Positions 1 through 12,500 of a stretch of 64,000 nucleotides of DNA are shown here, piece after piece. The stretch's first letter is position 1, and every line of letters starts with the position of its first letter. Origin of the DNA: Galaxea fascicularis (Eukaryota > Cnidaria > Anthozoa > Scleractinia > Euphylliidae). A model generated the notes under the pieces. It was given only the letters and a program-made list of their open reading frames with translations, did not search any database and was not told where the DNA came from. Made by a program: the position numbers and the translations under genes. Location: the NCBI GenBank assembly GCA_948470475.1, contig OX419343.1, positions 26,840,878 to 26,904,877 of the forward strand, in the 5' to 3' direction.

Positions 1-436
1 GTAGAGGATGTAGTGCACTGCGGTCTGGCTTTATTATTATTATGGGGCATCTGTTGATTCCACATAAAAAATTGTATTGCAGTCTGGCAAAGTCCTGGAC
101 AATGTTGCAAAGGGCCATTGGGCTCCAGGAAATGGTGTGACATAAGTTATCGAAAGAAGTCTGAAGATCTTTTTTGTGGGTGGATTTTCTCTGTATGAAA
201 GACAGTAGTAATAATTACTCACACAGTGTACTCACTGTGTAGGCAATTTCCTTTCTCCATAGTGACCAAAATATTTGAAAGGAAGTTGTTAATTCATTTG
301 GAGTCTGATCATTATTACTCTGTTTCTTCTTATTTCTTAATTATTTTAAATTTATTACTCACCATACAGACGTAACCTTCAGATAAGTGATTTGGTATAT
401 CAGTTTGAATATCTAATTCATTCTTTGTTTTTTCAG

Positions 437-3400
437 AGGTTTTAGGTGCTCTGGTATCAGTACTTATCATCTGGGTTTTAACTGGTGTCCTGGTTTATCT
501 TGCTGTGCTGAGAGTAATAACCAGAGACTTTGAAATAAATGCTGATATTATGCTTATCACAGCAGGGATCGGGTTAGGAGTGAACATCTTGTGAGTGTGT
601 ATCCTATGCATTATTAACATTGTTTACTGTTAGGTGTACAATAGCTTGGGCCACATGTATATGTTAATGCTCGTAAACATATACAAAGTTTTCTGTCCAC
701 ACCTAAACATGTTGTTTATGGCTATCTACACGTAAACATAGAAAAGTGGTAAATGTATAACTAAAGAATTAAACAAGGCTGCCTGGGAACCAGAATTGCC
801 ATGAAATCTTGACTGAGAATGTGTAAACATAAGCATTTATAAGTTGTGTTGTCCACACAATAGTAGATAAACGTGTTGTGTTGTGCATTCACAAATTTAT
901 CCACAATGGCAGCTATTTTTGACAAGATACATTTACAGAGATTGTTTACTGTCATTGTTTACGTGTGGATGGGAGGCCTAAACACACTGATAAATACCCT
1001 TTTATGAACTTAAATGGATACATATGGATGGGGCCTTATTATCAGGATTGTCATAAGTAGCCAGCAGCTTATGAAAATCACCATGACCTTGAGTTCCTGG
1101 CCAGCTATCATGCTGTGATATTCCTCTGATTTTTTTAGTCATGGCTTGGTGTAAGATACATGTATTGCGATGACGGAATAGCCACCCACTTCAAAACTTT
1201 CTTACAACCCTGATTATATGTGGTTGCAAGGTTGTCATTAGGAGCTGAAAGGCGGCAGATTTCTGCCATCTGTCAGACCAGAATTGCCCAAGAATGCAGA
1301 AAACTGCCTTTGTGAGCAGCCCTTGTGCTCATTATAACCCTTTGTTGTTTCTAATTATTATTTCCTTTTTTTTTACCAGGTTAGGTATAATTCTTCACCA
1401 GACAGGCATTGGTCATAATCACAGCCATGGTCTTGGAGGGGGTCACAGCCATGGTCACAGCCATGGCCACAGCCATGGTCACAGCCATGGTCACAGCCAT
1501 GACAAAGAAAGTGCTGTTTCAACAAGTAGGATATCGAGGAGCATCAGACTAGCAAGAAGTAGCACAGAAAAACAGAACATCAATGTACGAGCAGCATTTA
1601 TTCATGTTTTAGGAGACATAGTTCAAAGTGTTGGTGTCCTGATTGCTGCATATATTATTAAATTCAAGGTAATTCAACACGGCATGTTTTGCTCCTCATG
1701 ATTGTTTACTGCTTACTAACAGAGAGTGAGGTCTTTATGGGAAAATATCAAACTGAGGCCTTGCCATATTGATCAAGCAATAGTAAGGTCAATGCAGCAA
1801 GACTGATGTTTGAGATTTTCCCTTAAAGATCAAATGTTAGAGATTAATAACTTGTGTTAAAATGTTCTTTCATTATTTTTAATCAGCCTGTGGGCATTAC
1901 AGTAGAATAATGCCATAGCAGTTAGCCAATCAGGCCACGTGCTGTATTGGCTACAAGCACAAGCCATATAATAAAGTAATAAAAAACGCGCCAAGTGCAT
2001 TGTTGAGTTATATAAGCACGCGGGAATTTTTAAGAACATGAGAGAAGTGCCTAGAGAAGCACGAGCTGAAGGCGAGTGCTTCTGGCACTTCTCGAGTGTT
2101 CTAAAAAATTCCCAAGTGCTTATATAACTCAACAAAGTACGAGGAACAAGTTTTTTATTTCTTTTATAAAATGTCCCGGAGATTTAAGTGAGCTTTCATA
2201 CCTATTTGCTCGCGCACGAGCTTGTGACGTAGGCAGCGTGCATTATAACTCAACAGTGCACGCGTGTGACGTAGAGCGCGTGCTTTATCGGGATATAATG
2301 AACTCAATTCGACCAATCACAGTGCGCGTAACTCTTCAAACATTTTATAATAAAGTATATATGTGAGAGTTAATGACCTTTCAAGTGAAAGGGTATTGAG
2401 CAGTGCTTTCCTGTTGCACCAAAGTGGTTATACTAAATATTTGAGACTGTAGAAATCCAAAAGTGTTACCTTTAATTGAGTAGTACTTTCCCTTTGGAAG
2501 TGGTATATTATGCTGCTCAGTGCAAGATGGTTCAGTGTTTTTGCATTGTAGATATCTTATGTTTGTCTTCAATAAATAATTATATTTTGAACAGCCAGAG
2601 TGGAAACTCGCTGATCCAGTTTGCACGTTTGTCTTCTCACTGCTGGTTCTCATAACAACACTGAATATACTTCGCGAGACAGTCCATGTACTTATGGAAG
2701 GTAACTAGCAGCAGTATGTTTTTTAATATATTATTGAACTGTAGATTTTAATCCTTTAAACACTAAGATCAAAATATAAATTCTCTTTTGTTGCCCTTAC
2801 ACACTTCCTACAGAGGTAGTGAGCAGAAGTTGTTAAAATATCGAGCAAATTCATGTTGTGTGATCCTGTCCTCAATTCTTGTGACCACTCTGTTTTATAA
2901 AGTACTGATATTACAAGGAGAAATTTGATGCTGATCACTGTTAGGGTTAAAAGAGTTAAGTTGCTGTGTGTTCTGGCATTTTTTACAGAGCAACATACAG
3001 TTGAACAATGTTAATTTGAAGTCGCAAGGGAAAGAAAAAACAGTTCGAATTAGCAGAGGTTTGAAATGACTGGTTCAGCATTAAAAACACTAAATCAGTG
3101 GTTTCAATAAGGGCCGGCAGCCGGCGAAACGCGCCGTCTACTTCGCATGATTTCGCCGCCTACTTTGATTAACAACTTACCTCAAATGTTATGAATAGCA
3201 TGGAACAAAATTGTATTTTCTCCACCTACTCGTAAACTTTTGCCACCTACTCTGATTCTTATTGAAAACCCTGCTAAATGTATGCTGTATTTTCATTGTT
3301 TTTTGTTTTTCTGAGGAACATCATTCTATAGGCATTCCCCAAAATATTTAACATCATAAAACTCTACACTATTTAATGACCACTGGCAGATTGTGCAATT

Positions 3401-4126
3401 TGAATTGTGGACAATGGACAAAGAATGGACAAAGACAATAATATTGTCCTATTGTGTTTTGACAGCGTCTGATGTAATAATGTCAACCACCTTTTCAATT
3501 AAACTTCGAAACGAAAGGGTTGAATCAAGGAAACAAAAGTTAGTTCAAAATGGTGGGGAATTTGAAATATCTGAGTTCGAAACAATGGGGTTCAACTGTA
3601 ATTCATTTTCTTTGTGACCAGGGACGCCAAAAGACATAAAGTATAATAATGTGAAGTTGGCATTGGAGAGCATTGAAGGTGTTGTGGCTGCTCACAGTTT
3701 ACACATCTGGTCACTCACAGTCAATAAAGCTGCCTTAGCCGTTCACTTGGCCATAGGTATGTGTGAATGATCTTTGCCAATTTGCTATGGGCTTTGTGAA
3801 GTTAATTGTACTGTTAAAAAGAAGGCAGAAATGAGGGAAGTGGTTTGCTTTACTGTGCCCACCGTTTTAGTATACAGACATTAACTTTGTAATGTGTAAT
3901 GAGTTTTTGGACATTACCTTTTTTGTGTACATCTTTAACCTCAGTGTCTGAGTCAAAAACTGTTTTCTTTTTTTCAGAACATGGACATGACTCTCAGAAA
4001 GTGCTCAACATAGCAAACCAAAAATTGAAGAATGAGTTTCGTATTTTTCACAGCACCATTCAAGTGGAACTCTATCAGGAGTCTGTGATGACTAACTGCG
4101 CTGACTGTCAAGATTTACAAGACTAG
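437..4126 (+). CDS. Zinc transporter, SLC30A (ZnT2/3/8-like), 5' partial
   Basis: Cation-diffusion-facilitator that would move Zn2+ from cytosol into vesicles or out of the cell. Exons: 437-590, 1380-1668, 2595-2700, 3622-3756, 3978-4126; phases join cleanly into 276 residues plus a partial first codon. Visible: membrane segment III beginning [17 protein letters not shown], segment IV ([16 protein letters not shown]), a His-rich cytosolic loop with five GHSH units, segment V with the family HxxxD zinc site (FIHVLGD), segment VI ([18 protein letters not shown]), then the cytosolic C-terminal domain (HSLHIWSLT) and a Cys-containing tail (NCADCQDL) as in ZnT2/3/4/8. Family members are about 370-390 aa, so roughly 100 residues with segments I-II lie left of the window. 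The first exon opens with the last two bases of a Glu codon, so position 437 is a splice acceptor and not a start. The subfamily is inferred; the family is secure. Confidence 0.92.
1441..1500 (+). repeat. Coding 12-bp tandem repeat (GHSH)5
   Basis: Five head-to-tail copies of GGTCACAGCCAT (the third has one silent T-to-C change) encode the His-rich loop between segments IV and V of the zinc transporter. The near-identity of codons shows recent unit duplication. His-rich loops in this family bind zinc and tune transport. Confidence 0.93.
1993..2145. repeat. Long imperfect palindrome (foldback element)
   Basis: Left arm GAGTTATATAAGCAC followed by cgggaattttt and agagaagtgcc is mirrored by ggcacttctc, aaaaaattccc and GTGCTTATATAACTC. 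A short inner hairpin (agaagcac / gtgcttct) sits in the loop. It lies in the intron 1669-2594 of the zinc transporter. It looks like a non-autonomous foldback DNA element; no protein is encoded. Confidence 0.8.
3101..3270. repeat. Short terminal-inverted-repeat element
   Basis: GTTTCAATAAGGG at the left end is mirrored by TTCTTATTGAAAAC at the right. Inside, variants of 'cgccgcctacttt' and 'gccacctactctg' recur. It is in the intron 2701-3621 of the zinc transporter. The arms are short, so the boundaries are approximate. Confidence 0.45.
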
Positions 4127-4808
4127 ATGCAAACAACAAAGAGAAGCAGGGGATCTGAGTCTATACAGGTGCATAGATGCCAAGTTTCCTCAACTGTGTG
4201 GCTGGAGACTGAAGCGAGTGCCATTGGTGTGAGCCTATGAGGGGGGGGGTCTCTGGGATGCCTCCCATCCCCCCCAGAACATTTTCTATAATCTGATTTC
4301 TCTGACCACTTTTTCTGTATTCTGAGTTCATTTGACTGTACAGTTTCAGCAAAATGTAAAAAATGACAACTTGACAGTCCAAGTCAGGCATTTGCAAAAA
4401 CTAATCTGAACCTATGTGTAGATACTGTCCGGAACAGTACTTTGTTTTTGGCTTCCTTTTTTTGTTTAAAAAATCTGTTTCATGGAACAGACTATATTTG
4501 ATATATATTTCAAAACTGATTAACCGTATTTTATGGCAAGTAGAGGATGTTCCTGGGCTGGAGACTTTGCTAGCACAGCTGGAGAGTCCAAAAGCTGGAG
4601 ACTTGATATCTATTTGGGTGTTGCAATCTTGTTGGAATCATTTCCAAAGTTGAGCAAAAGAAATGATGGGGTGCATGATGTTTATATAATTATTAATTAC
4701 TTGATCTCTGAGTTGTGTAGGTGTAAACATGAGTGAATTGTTAGACCTGAATTGTGTGTATTTTATTTAGTCCTTGAAACTCCCAAGCTGATTTAATGCC
4801 ATCATGTA

Positions 4809-4976
4809 CAGGGCTGTCACTAATTTTTGAAGTAGGTGGAGATATACAAAAAAATAGCTGGGGATTGAAATTGCTGTAGGGAAGTCAACATGCTGGTCTT
4901 ATGTCAAATTAGCCAGGGATATACCTCAAAATACAAGGGGAAAATCCCTGGCCCCTGGCCCTTAATGACAACCCTG
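4809..4976. repeat. MITE-like inverted-repeat element
   Basis: The left end CAGGGCTGTCACTAAT is mirrored by TTAATGACAACCCTG at the right. About 168 bp, no coding capacity. It resembles the 'agggct...' element at 15269-15432 in style but not clearly in interior sequence. Confidence 0.55.
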
Positions 4977-5477
4977 CATGAATAATATCTTTGGCTCATC
5001 TTGCCAGCCCTGGTCTACATCTTCCAAACTTTCACAGATTTTTTCACTGTTTTTATGCCTTTGATAGCAACATACTTGATGGCAATATAAAGTAGGCAAG
5101 GGGCGGGGGGGCATTTTTGTTAGGTGCACATATTTGTTACTAGCAAAATTCCATAATAATTATTATTGTATCAAAAACACTCCACTTAGCTTAAGTGTTT
5201 AAGTAACAATGAACAGCTAAGTTACTGATTTGTACTGATTTGTGACCAGAAAAAGATAATTTATTTCATTTTAGAATATGTGGTAATGTTGTAACCTTCA
5301 TTTCTAAATATTGTTGTGGCTCAATGTCGTCCTTGGTTCAATACTATTTTACAATATTTTCATATCCACATCAATATCACAGACTAGAAAGCACTAATTA
5401 ATACACAGTAACAAGTTATTTCAATAATTGCCAAACCTAGTTGTGTAAAAGGTACCTTTAATGAGCATCATATAGCT

Positions 5478-5662
5478 TTGCCCTTCGCAGTTAGTGGACA
5501 CATTGTACAAAAAAACACCTTGTTGGAGAGCAATTATGCACTGGGACATACAAAACAAAGAAAATTTAAATTAAGTTGCTTTGTTTTGGATATCATAGGT
5601 GATACTTTGCTCTCTTGCAAGGTGGTGTTTCTACCACATAATCACTAACTGCAAAGGGTCAA
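5478..5662. repeat. MITE-like inverted-repeat element
   Basis: TTGCCCTTCGCAGTTAGTG at the left is mirrored by CACTAACTGCAAAGGGTCAA at the right. Pairing continues inward (aacaccttgttggagagc against gctctcttgcaaggtggtgtt), so about 50 bp of each arm pairs. Confidence 0.75.
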
Positions 5663-6529
5663 TAATATCAAAACAAGGTATTGTGGAGAGATGATAAACA
5701 TACTTGTCACCTTTCCAGGGAAATCAAGTGGCCTTGTGAGTGATCTTTACTGGACTTTGTACTATCCAAACTGATAGTCATTAACTGAAACTAATAGCTG
5801 TCAGTGGTGGTAGGTGTCTGGTAAAGCATCTCAGTTGTATATTAACATTTACTATACTATACAAATTAATGAAAGATGGTTTATAGTTTTTGATGCTGTG
5901 GATCAGCAAGTAAATGTGAATTTTTAATATAAAGTCACTCAATTGATTTTCATAGTAATTCATTTTTGAATGGAATAAAAAAGATATATTTTTTTAAAAG
6001 TTATGTTACTTGAGAAAGTAATTGCTAAACCTCACCCCATTTACTGGTGTCATCCTATCTCTACCATGGCATAAAAGTATGTGTGCAAATTTTTCCCTGG
6101 TTATACTTGGCCATACAAAACTTTTGTGGAATGGGATTCATAGGAAATTCCCTTCTTCAGGGACTGTGAAGGGGGAGTGGTCAGAGGGGTGACAGCCCAC
6201 CCCTCACTTTTTGTAGAAAAAATAATAAATTAAGTGAAATACATTTCCAAAAAATGAAAAGAACTTTTTCACAGGATAAGAGTGGTCAGCAACAGTTTGC
6301 GGACCTCGCAGGAAAACAACGGAATTTAAGTCTTATGAATTCAATGGAGTTAGATGCATTTTAAGCATTTTTAGTGTCATCCCCCTAGCCTCAGTTGAAG
6401 AGGCAGGAGCGGTTCCCTCACTCCCTGTTTCAGAGTTAAACTTTTAATCACGCACACAACGTGACAGTAGTTGCAAATTTGCTGCGTGACACTGCTTATG
6501 GATTGCGTGATTGAAAAAATGTGTCAGCT

Positions 6530-6540
6530 TGCGCATGCGC
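6530..6540. promoter_or_regulatory. NRF1-type palindrome upstream of helicase start
   Basis: TGCGCATGCGC matches the core of the NRF1 (nuclear respiratory factor 1) site exactly and lies 20 bp before the ATG at 6561. In animals NRF1 sites cluster at start sites of nuclear genes with mitochondrial roles, which fits a DHX30-type helicase. Function is inferred from motif and position only. Confidence 0.55.
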
Positions 6541-6560
6541 TGTACAGCTGAAAATTCAAA

Positions 6561-9500
6561 ATGGCGTATTCCAGAGGGTTTCACCAGCCAAGAGGCAACA
6601 ATTTACAGCCGCGATATCCTCCTTTTCGGGGAAGACCTCCTCCCCGATTGATCCGTCCGCCTCCCGTTGGGTTCAGTAATAGACCGCGTCCACCATTTTC
6701 TTCAGATTTTGTTATTGGCGGGGGTCCCCTGCAAGACGTCAAACCACCCACGAAAACAGTTTCACGCCAAAACACAGCTGTGAAAAAGCCTGCTCATATT
6801 TGCGTTGGTTTTGAAGCCTCACAGAGATTTCCTAACGCAAAGGAAAGACTTCACAATGTCCTTCAAGGTGCTTTGAAAGGGCACTCATTGAGGTTTGATA
6901 GTAAAGAGGTGCAGGGTAAGTTTTGGCAAGCTACAGTGAGAATACCATGGCCAATGGAACTGTCGTTTTGTGGCGAAGGGCCCTCGAAAAAGGAAGCGGA
7001 AAAAAATGTCGCGGCGATTGCTTGCATTGAGCTGGAGGTAAGAAACTAACATAAGGTCACCCTTCCTCATTTCTACCGATCTATAGAACAGTTGTTAAAA
7101 ATAAACATACAGCTAGCAAGGGGCCATTCCATTTAATAACCACAGGGCAAAGTCATTTCTGAGGAGGTGAGCTAGTCGGCATCCTTTGAACTTGGGATTT
7201 TTTCTGAGGGGAAGTACAGAATTTGGCTTATTTCTGAGGGGGGGTGGGGTATTGTGTTGGCATTTTGATCTTCTTTTCTTAAAGGGGAAAATTCTTGGCA
7301 ACCTCAACCATAGGGGGGCGGGGGGGGGGGGTGGATATTAAATGGAATGGCCTAAGTACATGAACAGCTGATGCATGCAAGAGATTAACTGCAAAGTAAG
7401 CGGCCACCACATTAACACATTAACACTGTACATGTGTCTGTGAAGAACAAGGCATATTGCATTACTATTGTTATTCAATGGTGTGGAAGCTCCCAAAATA
7501 TCAAGCTTGTGCATTTTCAATATTGTATTATAATATATAATTTCGATCAAGAGGTTGCCAAGTAGTAAACAAAGACAGTGGTACAGTGTGGCTGTAGTGG
7601 TTGATGGACATTTGAAAACATGCATGCAGTTTCTCCAAGGAGATTTGATATGGTGAGTAATATACATGTATCACCAACGTTGTAAGCTGGAGTTGGATAA
7701 AGGAAACAGTAAATTGGCTTTTCACTAGTACTGCCTTTGTTCCAGCAAAAATTCTCAGATTAGTTGTGAAGGCAACTTGGCAAGGTGAACTGAAAATCAG
7801 AGGTTCCTAACTGCTCTAAAATTTGCGTGGTGGGATTTTTCCCACGCATGGGAAAAATTACAGACAATGTATGAGAAATTAATAATACCACTGGGCAAAT
7901 TTTAGAGCAGTTAGGAACCTCAGATTTTCACATTAAAATCCTTTGGCTAGTAACTTCAGTTGACTCCCAATAACTCAAACCCTTGATAACTCCATCCTTC
8001 CGATAACTCAAAGTGATCTATTTTTTTCTTCAGGTCATTTTCTCTTTAATATTACCCTCAGTAAGTCAAACTCCTGCTAAGTCGAACATAATTATTCTCG
8101 TTCCCCTTGAAGGTCTGAGTTATTGAGAGTCAACTGTAGATTCAAGGCTTTTACAAGTTATGTGACATCGGAGTTCCATATAAACACTGTTATTTCCGAA
8201 GTGTTTGCCTACCTGTTAAGATAGCTTTGGAAACCATGACAAGGTCTATATATTCAACAACTGCTTTGTTTACTGTTTGGTAACCTCTCAGTAAAATTGT
8301 GATGGTTGAATCATGACCATCAAATCATGCTCCAGAATCTGGTTCTATACATCCTGTATACCTGCCAACTCTCACGCATTATGGGTGAGTGTCACGTGTA
8401 CGGACCAAAGACGTCAATCTCACACATTGAGGACAATTTCTCATTCCTGAGTAATAGAAGTCCGGATGACTTGTTCTTTAACACATTAACAACAAAAATT
8501 CAGTTGAACATTTCCCGTAAATGTTCCAAGAAACAATGCTTAATGATGAGGTCTTAACTGCATCAGAATGTGCTAAAATATCATTACCCATTACAAAAGC
8601 TTTGAAATGTCTTCATTACGTTGGAAAGCCACTGGAAAAGTCTCAAATAGCTTTGGAAGTGTTTGGAAGCCATTGGAACATCTTCAGTAGCATTCAGACG
8701 TCTTTGGGAAATTGTCTGAAGTCGCTGAAACATTTTTCAGAAATTCTGGCCATAAGGAGATGAAAATCTCACGTATTTGACTCAAAAAAAGTTGGCAGGT
8801 ATAACACTGTAGCACGGAAATCCATTGGGGTTTTATTCAATCTTGAGGCTGCCTGCTAAGAGTAAATACCCTTGATAATCCAGGCATCAACCTTCATTGC
8901 TCATTTCTTGATTACATATTATGATGTCATACAGTGTATTATGGTAGTAGTTGTACTGTGAATTAATACATTTGCCTGTTTTTTGTTAAATAGAAACTTG
9001 GAGTGATAAATATAAGTTCAGCTACTGTCATTAAGAAGGAAGCAGTGCAGAGCAAGGATGAACCTAAGTGGATTTATGTCGATGATGATAGATTGTCAAA
9101 GGTGGAGTCATTTTTACTAAAGAATTCTATTCTCAGTCAACAATTGTACAGGAACCAAACCCAACCTGCATTTGATAAACAGTGTATATCAGGCACTGCC
9201 GCTACAGATGAGGCTTCAAGGAAATTGCAAACACAGTCATCTGATAATATTTCTGCTGTAGAAACAAGCAATGATATGAAATTTTGGCAAGATCCTGAGA
9301 TTCCAGACACAGATTTTTCCAACTGGAACGTGCCTCATGGATCATCAGACAAAAAAGTGGCTGAAGACAATCAAACCTCTGCTTTTACAAATGCTACAGC
9401 TACCTCGGATGTAAAAGATATTTTTAATGGGTTACCTTGGAAGGAATTGTCAACAGAAGAACATGCAAAACTGAATGAACAGTTGTTACAGGAACGCACA

Positions 9501-12500
9501 CATCAACAAAGAATGTTGGAGTCAAGACTTTCATGGTGTAGTGAAGAGACAAAAAAATTGCCTGTTGCAGAGCACAGGTAGGGAGCTCATCAAGTTGTGT
9601 GTTGTTTTCTAGGTGTTAATGTTGCTGTCCAGCACCAGCCATGACTGGACTAAATGTCAATCAATCATCTGAGATGGTTGTCTGCAGAGGAAGACGGTAA
9701 ATGGCCAGGAGGCAAACATGTTATTTCATGCACCATTCATTCGCATTTGGATTAGAGTTGGTATAGCTTCATGACAACAAAGATTAAATTTGTAAGAACA
9801 CATGCCATTCAGCTGTAGCACATTTTCTTGCTATAGGTCTTTCATTGTTAAAATAATCCAAGCAAGACATGCAGAATTCACACAATATAAATACCATTGC
9901 ATAATAATTGTTGTTTTCTTTCTCTAGGGAAAAGATCATTGATTTAATTGAAGCAAACCAAGTAGTTGTGTTGTCTGGAGAAACAGGGTGTGGGAAAACT
10001 ACACAGGTCAGGGCAACTGAAAACAGATGATTGATGATGGTTATGAGTATCTTTATGAGTATCTGAAGAAGGCAGATATCACCATTTATCATTAATATCA
10101 CAGTGTTATGTTTTTGCTAACATGAGAGTCAATAAATTGGAGCTGGTATGGTTTGCAGCATATTGTCCTTCTTATTCATTTATATTAGATCCCTCAGTAC
10201 ATTCTGGATCATGCTATACAAAATGGTAAAGGATCAACTTGCAACATTGTTGTCACACAGGTACATGTAATAAACAGCCACAAACTTTTCCACTTCAAAT
10301 TTTCTGACTAAAACGCAATCATTAAGTGCCTTGTTCAAGTTTTTCCTGTGTGATGACGTTATTGACTCAAACAACTATAATCTCTATTTTTGTAGCCACG
10401 TCGAATAGTAGCAATGTCAATTGCAGAGAGAGTGGCCTGGGAAAGAGGAGAGGTCCTGGGAAGGAGCATTGGCTATCAGGTATTAATCACAAGAGATGTT
10501 GAGAATATTAATAATAATAATAGTTTTTTAAATAATTATACATTTACAGCTGTAGACACCTCAATGCTGTTTAGGCTGGTATGTTGACTTTGTTGTATCC
10601 CACCTGTAAACCAAAAAAGTGAGTATGACCAATTAGTAACTGGTATTAAAGCAACAACCATGTGTAAGTGTTGTTTTTGCTACAGGTGAGACTGGAGGGG
10701 ACACCCCCAACACAATGGGGTCGCATATTGTTTTGCACTACAGGGATTCTACTGAGAAGGATGCAGACCAATGCTCTTTTACAAGGTACCTACACATGCA
10801 GTAAATGTGGTGATATATAGCTAGGTTTTGTTAATAATATTTGCCTTTAGTTTTGGTTTGTATAGTTGCCAAACCAGCACTGACTTTGGTATCATCATCA
10901 CTGTCAACATGGTTTCCATCATTGTCATCATCATCACTCTCCTTGTTGATCTACCTTCTTTTATAATAAGCCAGTTGTAAGAATTTTTAGGCATACAGTG
11001 TACATCCCATGCTGTGAAGGTAGTTAATCTGTTAATCTACCTGATACACTGTAGGCCTGTAAATCTCATGCAATTGCTTTAATTGACAGGTGTCAGTCAT
11101 GTAATTGTTGACGAGGTACATGAACGAGACATTAACACAGATTTCTTGCTGATCCTCCTACAAAGATTGCTTGGCAAGAATCATCATGTTAAGGTTGTTG
11201 TGATGAGTGCAACAGTCAACTCAGAGAGGTTCTCTCAGTACTTTAATGGGTATGTACTTACTGATTTGATGTACAGTAGGGTCGTGTTGAGTGCTCTCTT
11301 GGTTGTGTTCATGAGAATATAGAAAGAGCTCTTTCTCTCTTAACAAACTGCCTTGCCAGTTGATAGCACAGTCCTGCAAAATGTTAAATTGAGCCTATAC
11401 CCTACAACCCATTTTGACAAGGATTTTAAAATTATTAGTAACTACTTAGACTACGTACATAAAACACAGCACTTTCAATAAGTATTGAGTAACTTAAAAG
11501 GTTATCAGTGGACAAGGCTTTTTTTTTGGCAACAACAAAAACCAACGTTGTGTCGGTAGAATCTTTGTTCAAGAGGCCAACTTCCATCCAACAGTTTTGG
11601 TCATGCGTATTGAAAGGACTGAAATGGTTGTTCACTTATTAATAGATTGTTTTAATTTATCTTTTTTGTTAACTATGGCTGCAACAGTCTTAGTCCAGTT
11701 TCTTTTTTAGCCCATGGCTGCCCCAGGCTGTTCCTTCGTGTGTTCATCTCTTGTGTAACAGAAATCAACTGTCTGATATTCTATAACTGGTAGTTGTTTT
11801 TTTTTTGATACAGTATACCGTGCTGGAAACAACAGTCAGTCATCGGACATTGTCCGACCAAAGTTTTAAAATATCCAGCCAATTTCACATTACATGATGT
11901 CCAAACAAGTTTAAATACAGTTTTCAAAAGTCTGTATTCAACTGTGTTGTGCTAATTTATGTCGAGTCAAATTGGTAAAATGTCCAACCAAAAGGAAGAT
12001 TTGAAAGGACACATCCTGTTAAAGAATAAAAATAATTAATTCCAGCACTGGTATAGCTTCCTTGTTATGATGTACCATTTCTGGTATTTTCCCACTCTGT
12101 AACAGAAGGCAATAATACATTCTTGTGCTACTGAACAACATTATTCTGATTATTTTGTTTAACTTTGATCTGCAGATGTCCTAGTTTGACCATTCCTGGG
12201 TTCACCCATTCTGTCACAGAGTATTTTCTTCCTGATATTCATCAAATGTTGGGTGGAATGCCATCGTCAGTTCCTGGCCCATTTCAGAGCAAGAGATTCA
12301 AGCCAGATAACACAGTTCCAAAGGTTTTTTATCCTTCATCGTTATGATTAAGAAATGATTTATCAATGAAAACTGTTTTTTGTAACTTGTCATTCACCAT
12401 GTTCCAACCTCCTCTTTCTCCCTCTCTCTTACAAATAATTTATGATGGACTGTGTTTGCACTCTGGGAGTTATGGGTGATTTAAGTAACATGATAGATTA

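Larger units (their letters stand above)
4127..6560. other. Spacer: 3' UTR of zinc transporter and 5' flank of helicase
   Basis: No coding exon found. It should contain the transporter 3' UTR (no convincing polyadenylation signal chosen) and the helicase promoter. It holds two inverted-repeat elements (4809-4976 and 5478-5662), listed separately, and a G-rich run near 5100. Confidence 0.6.

Noticed and set aside
1993..2145. Possible microRNA or CRISPR-like palindrome
   Set aside because: A single foldback with AT-rich flanks, no regularly spaced direct repeats, and a eukaryotic context; a foldback element explains it.
8306..8763. Two overlapping open frames in helicase intron 1
   Set aside because: They fall almost wholly within a terminal-inverted-repeat element and show no recognisable protein family.
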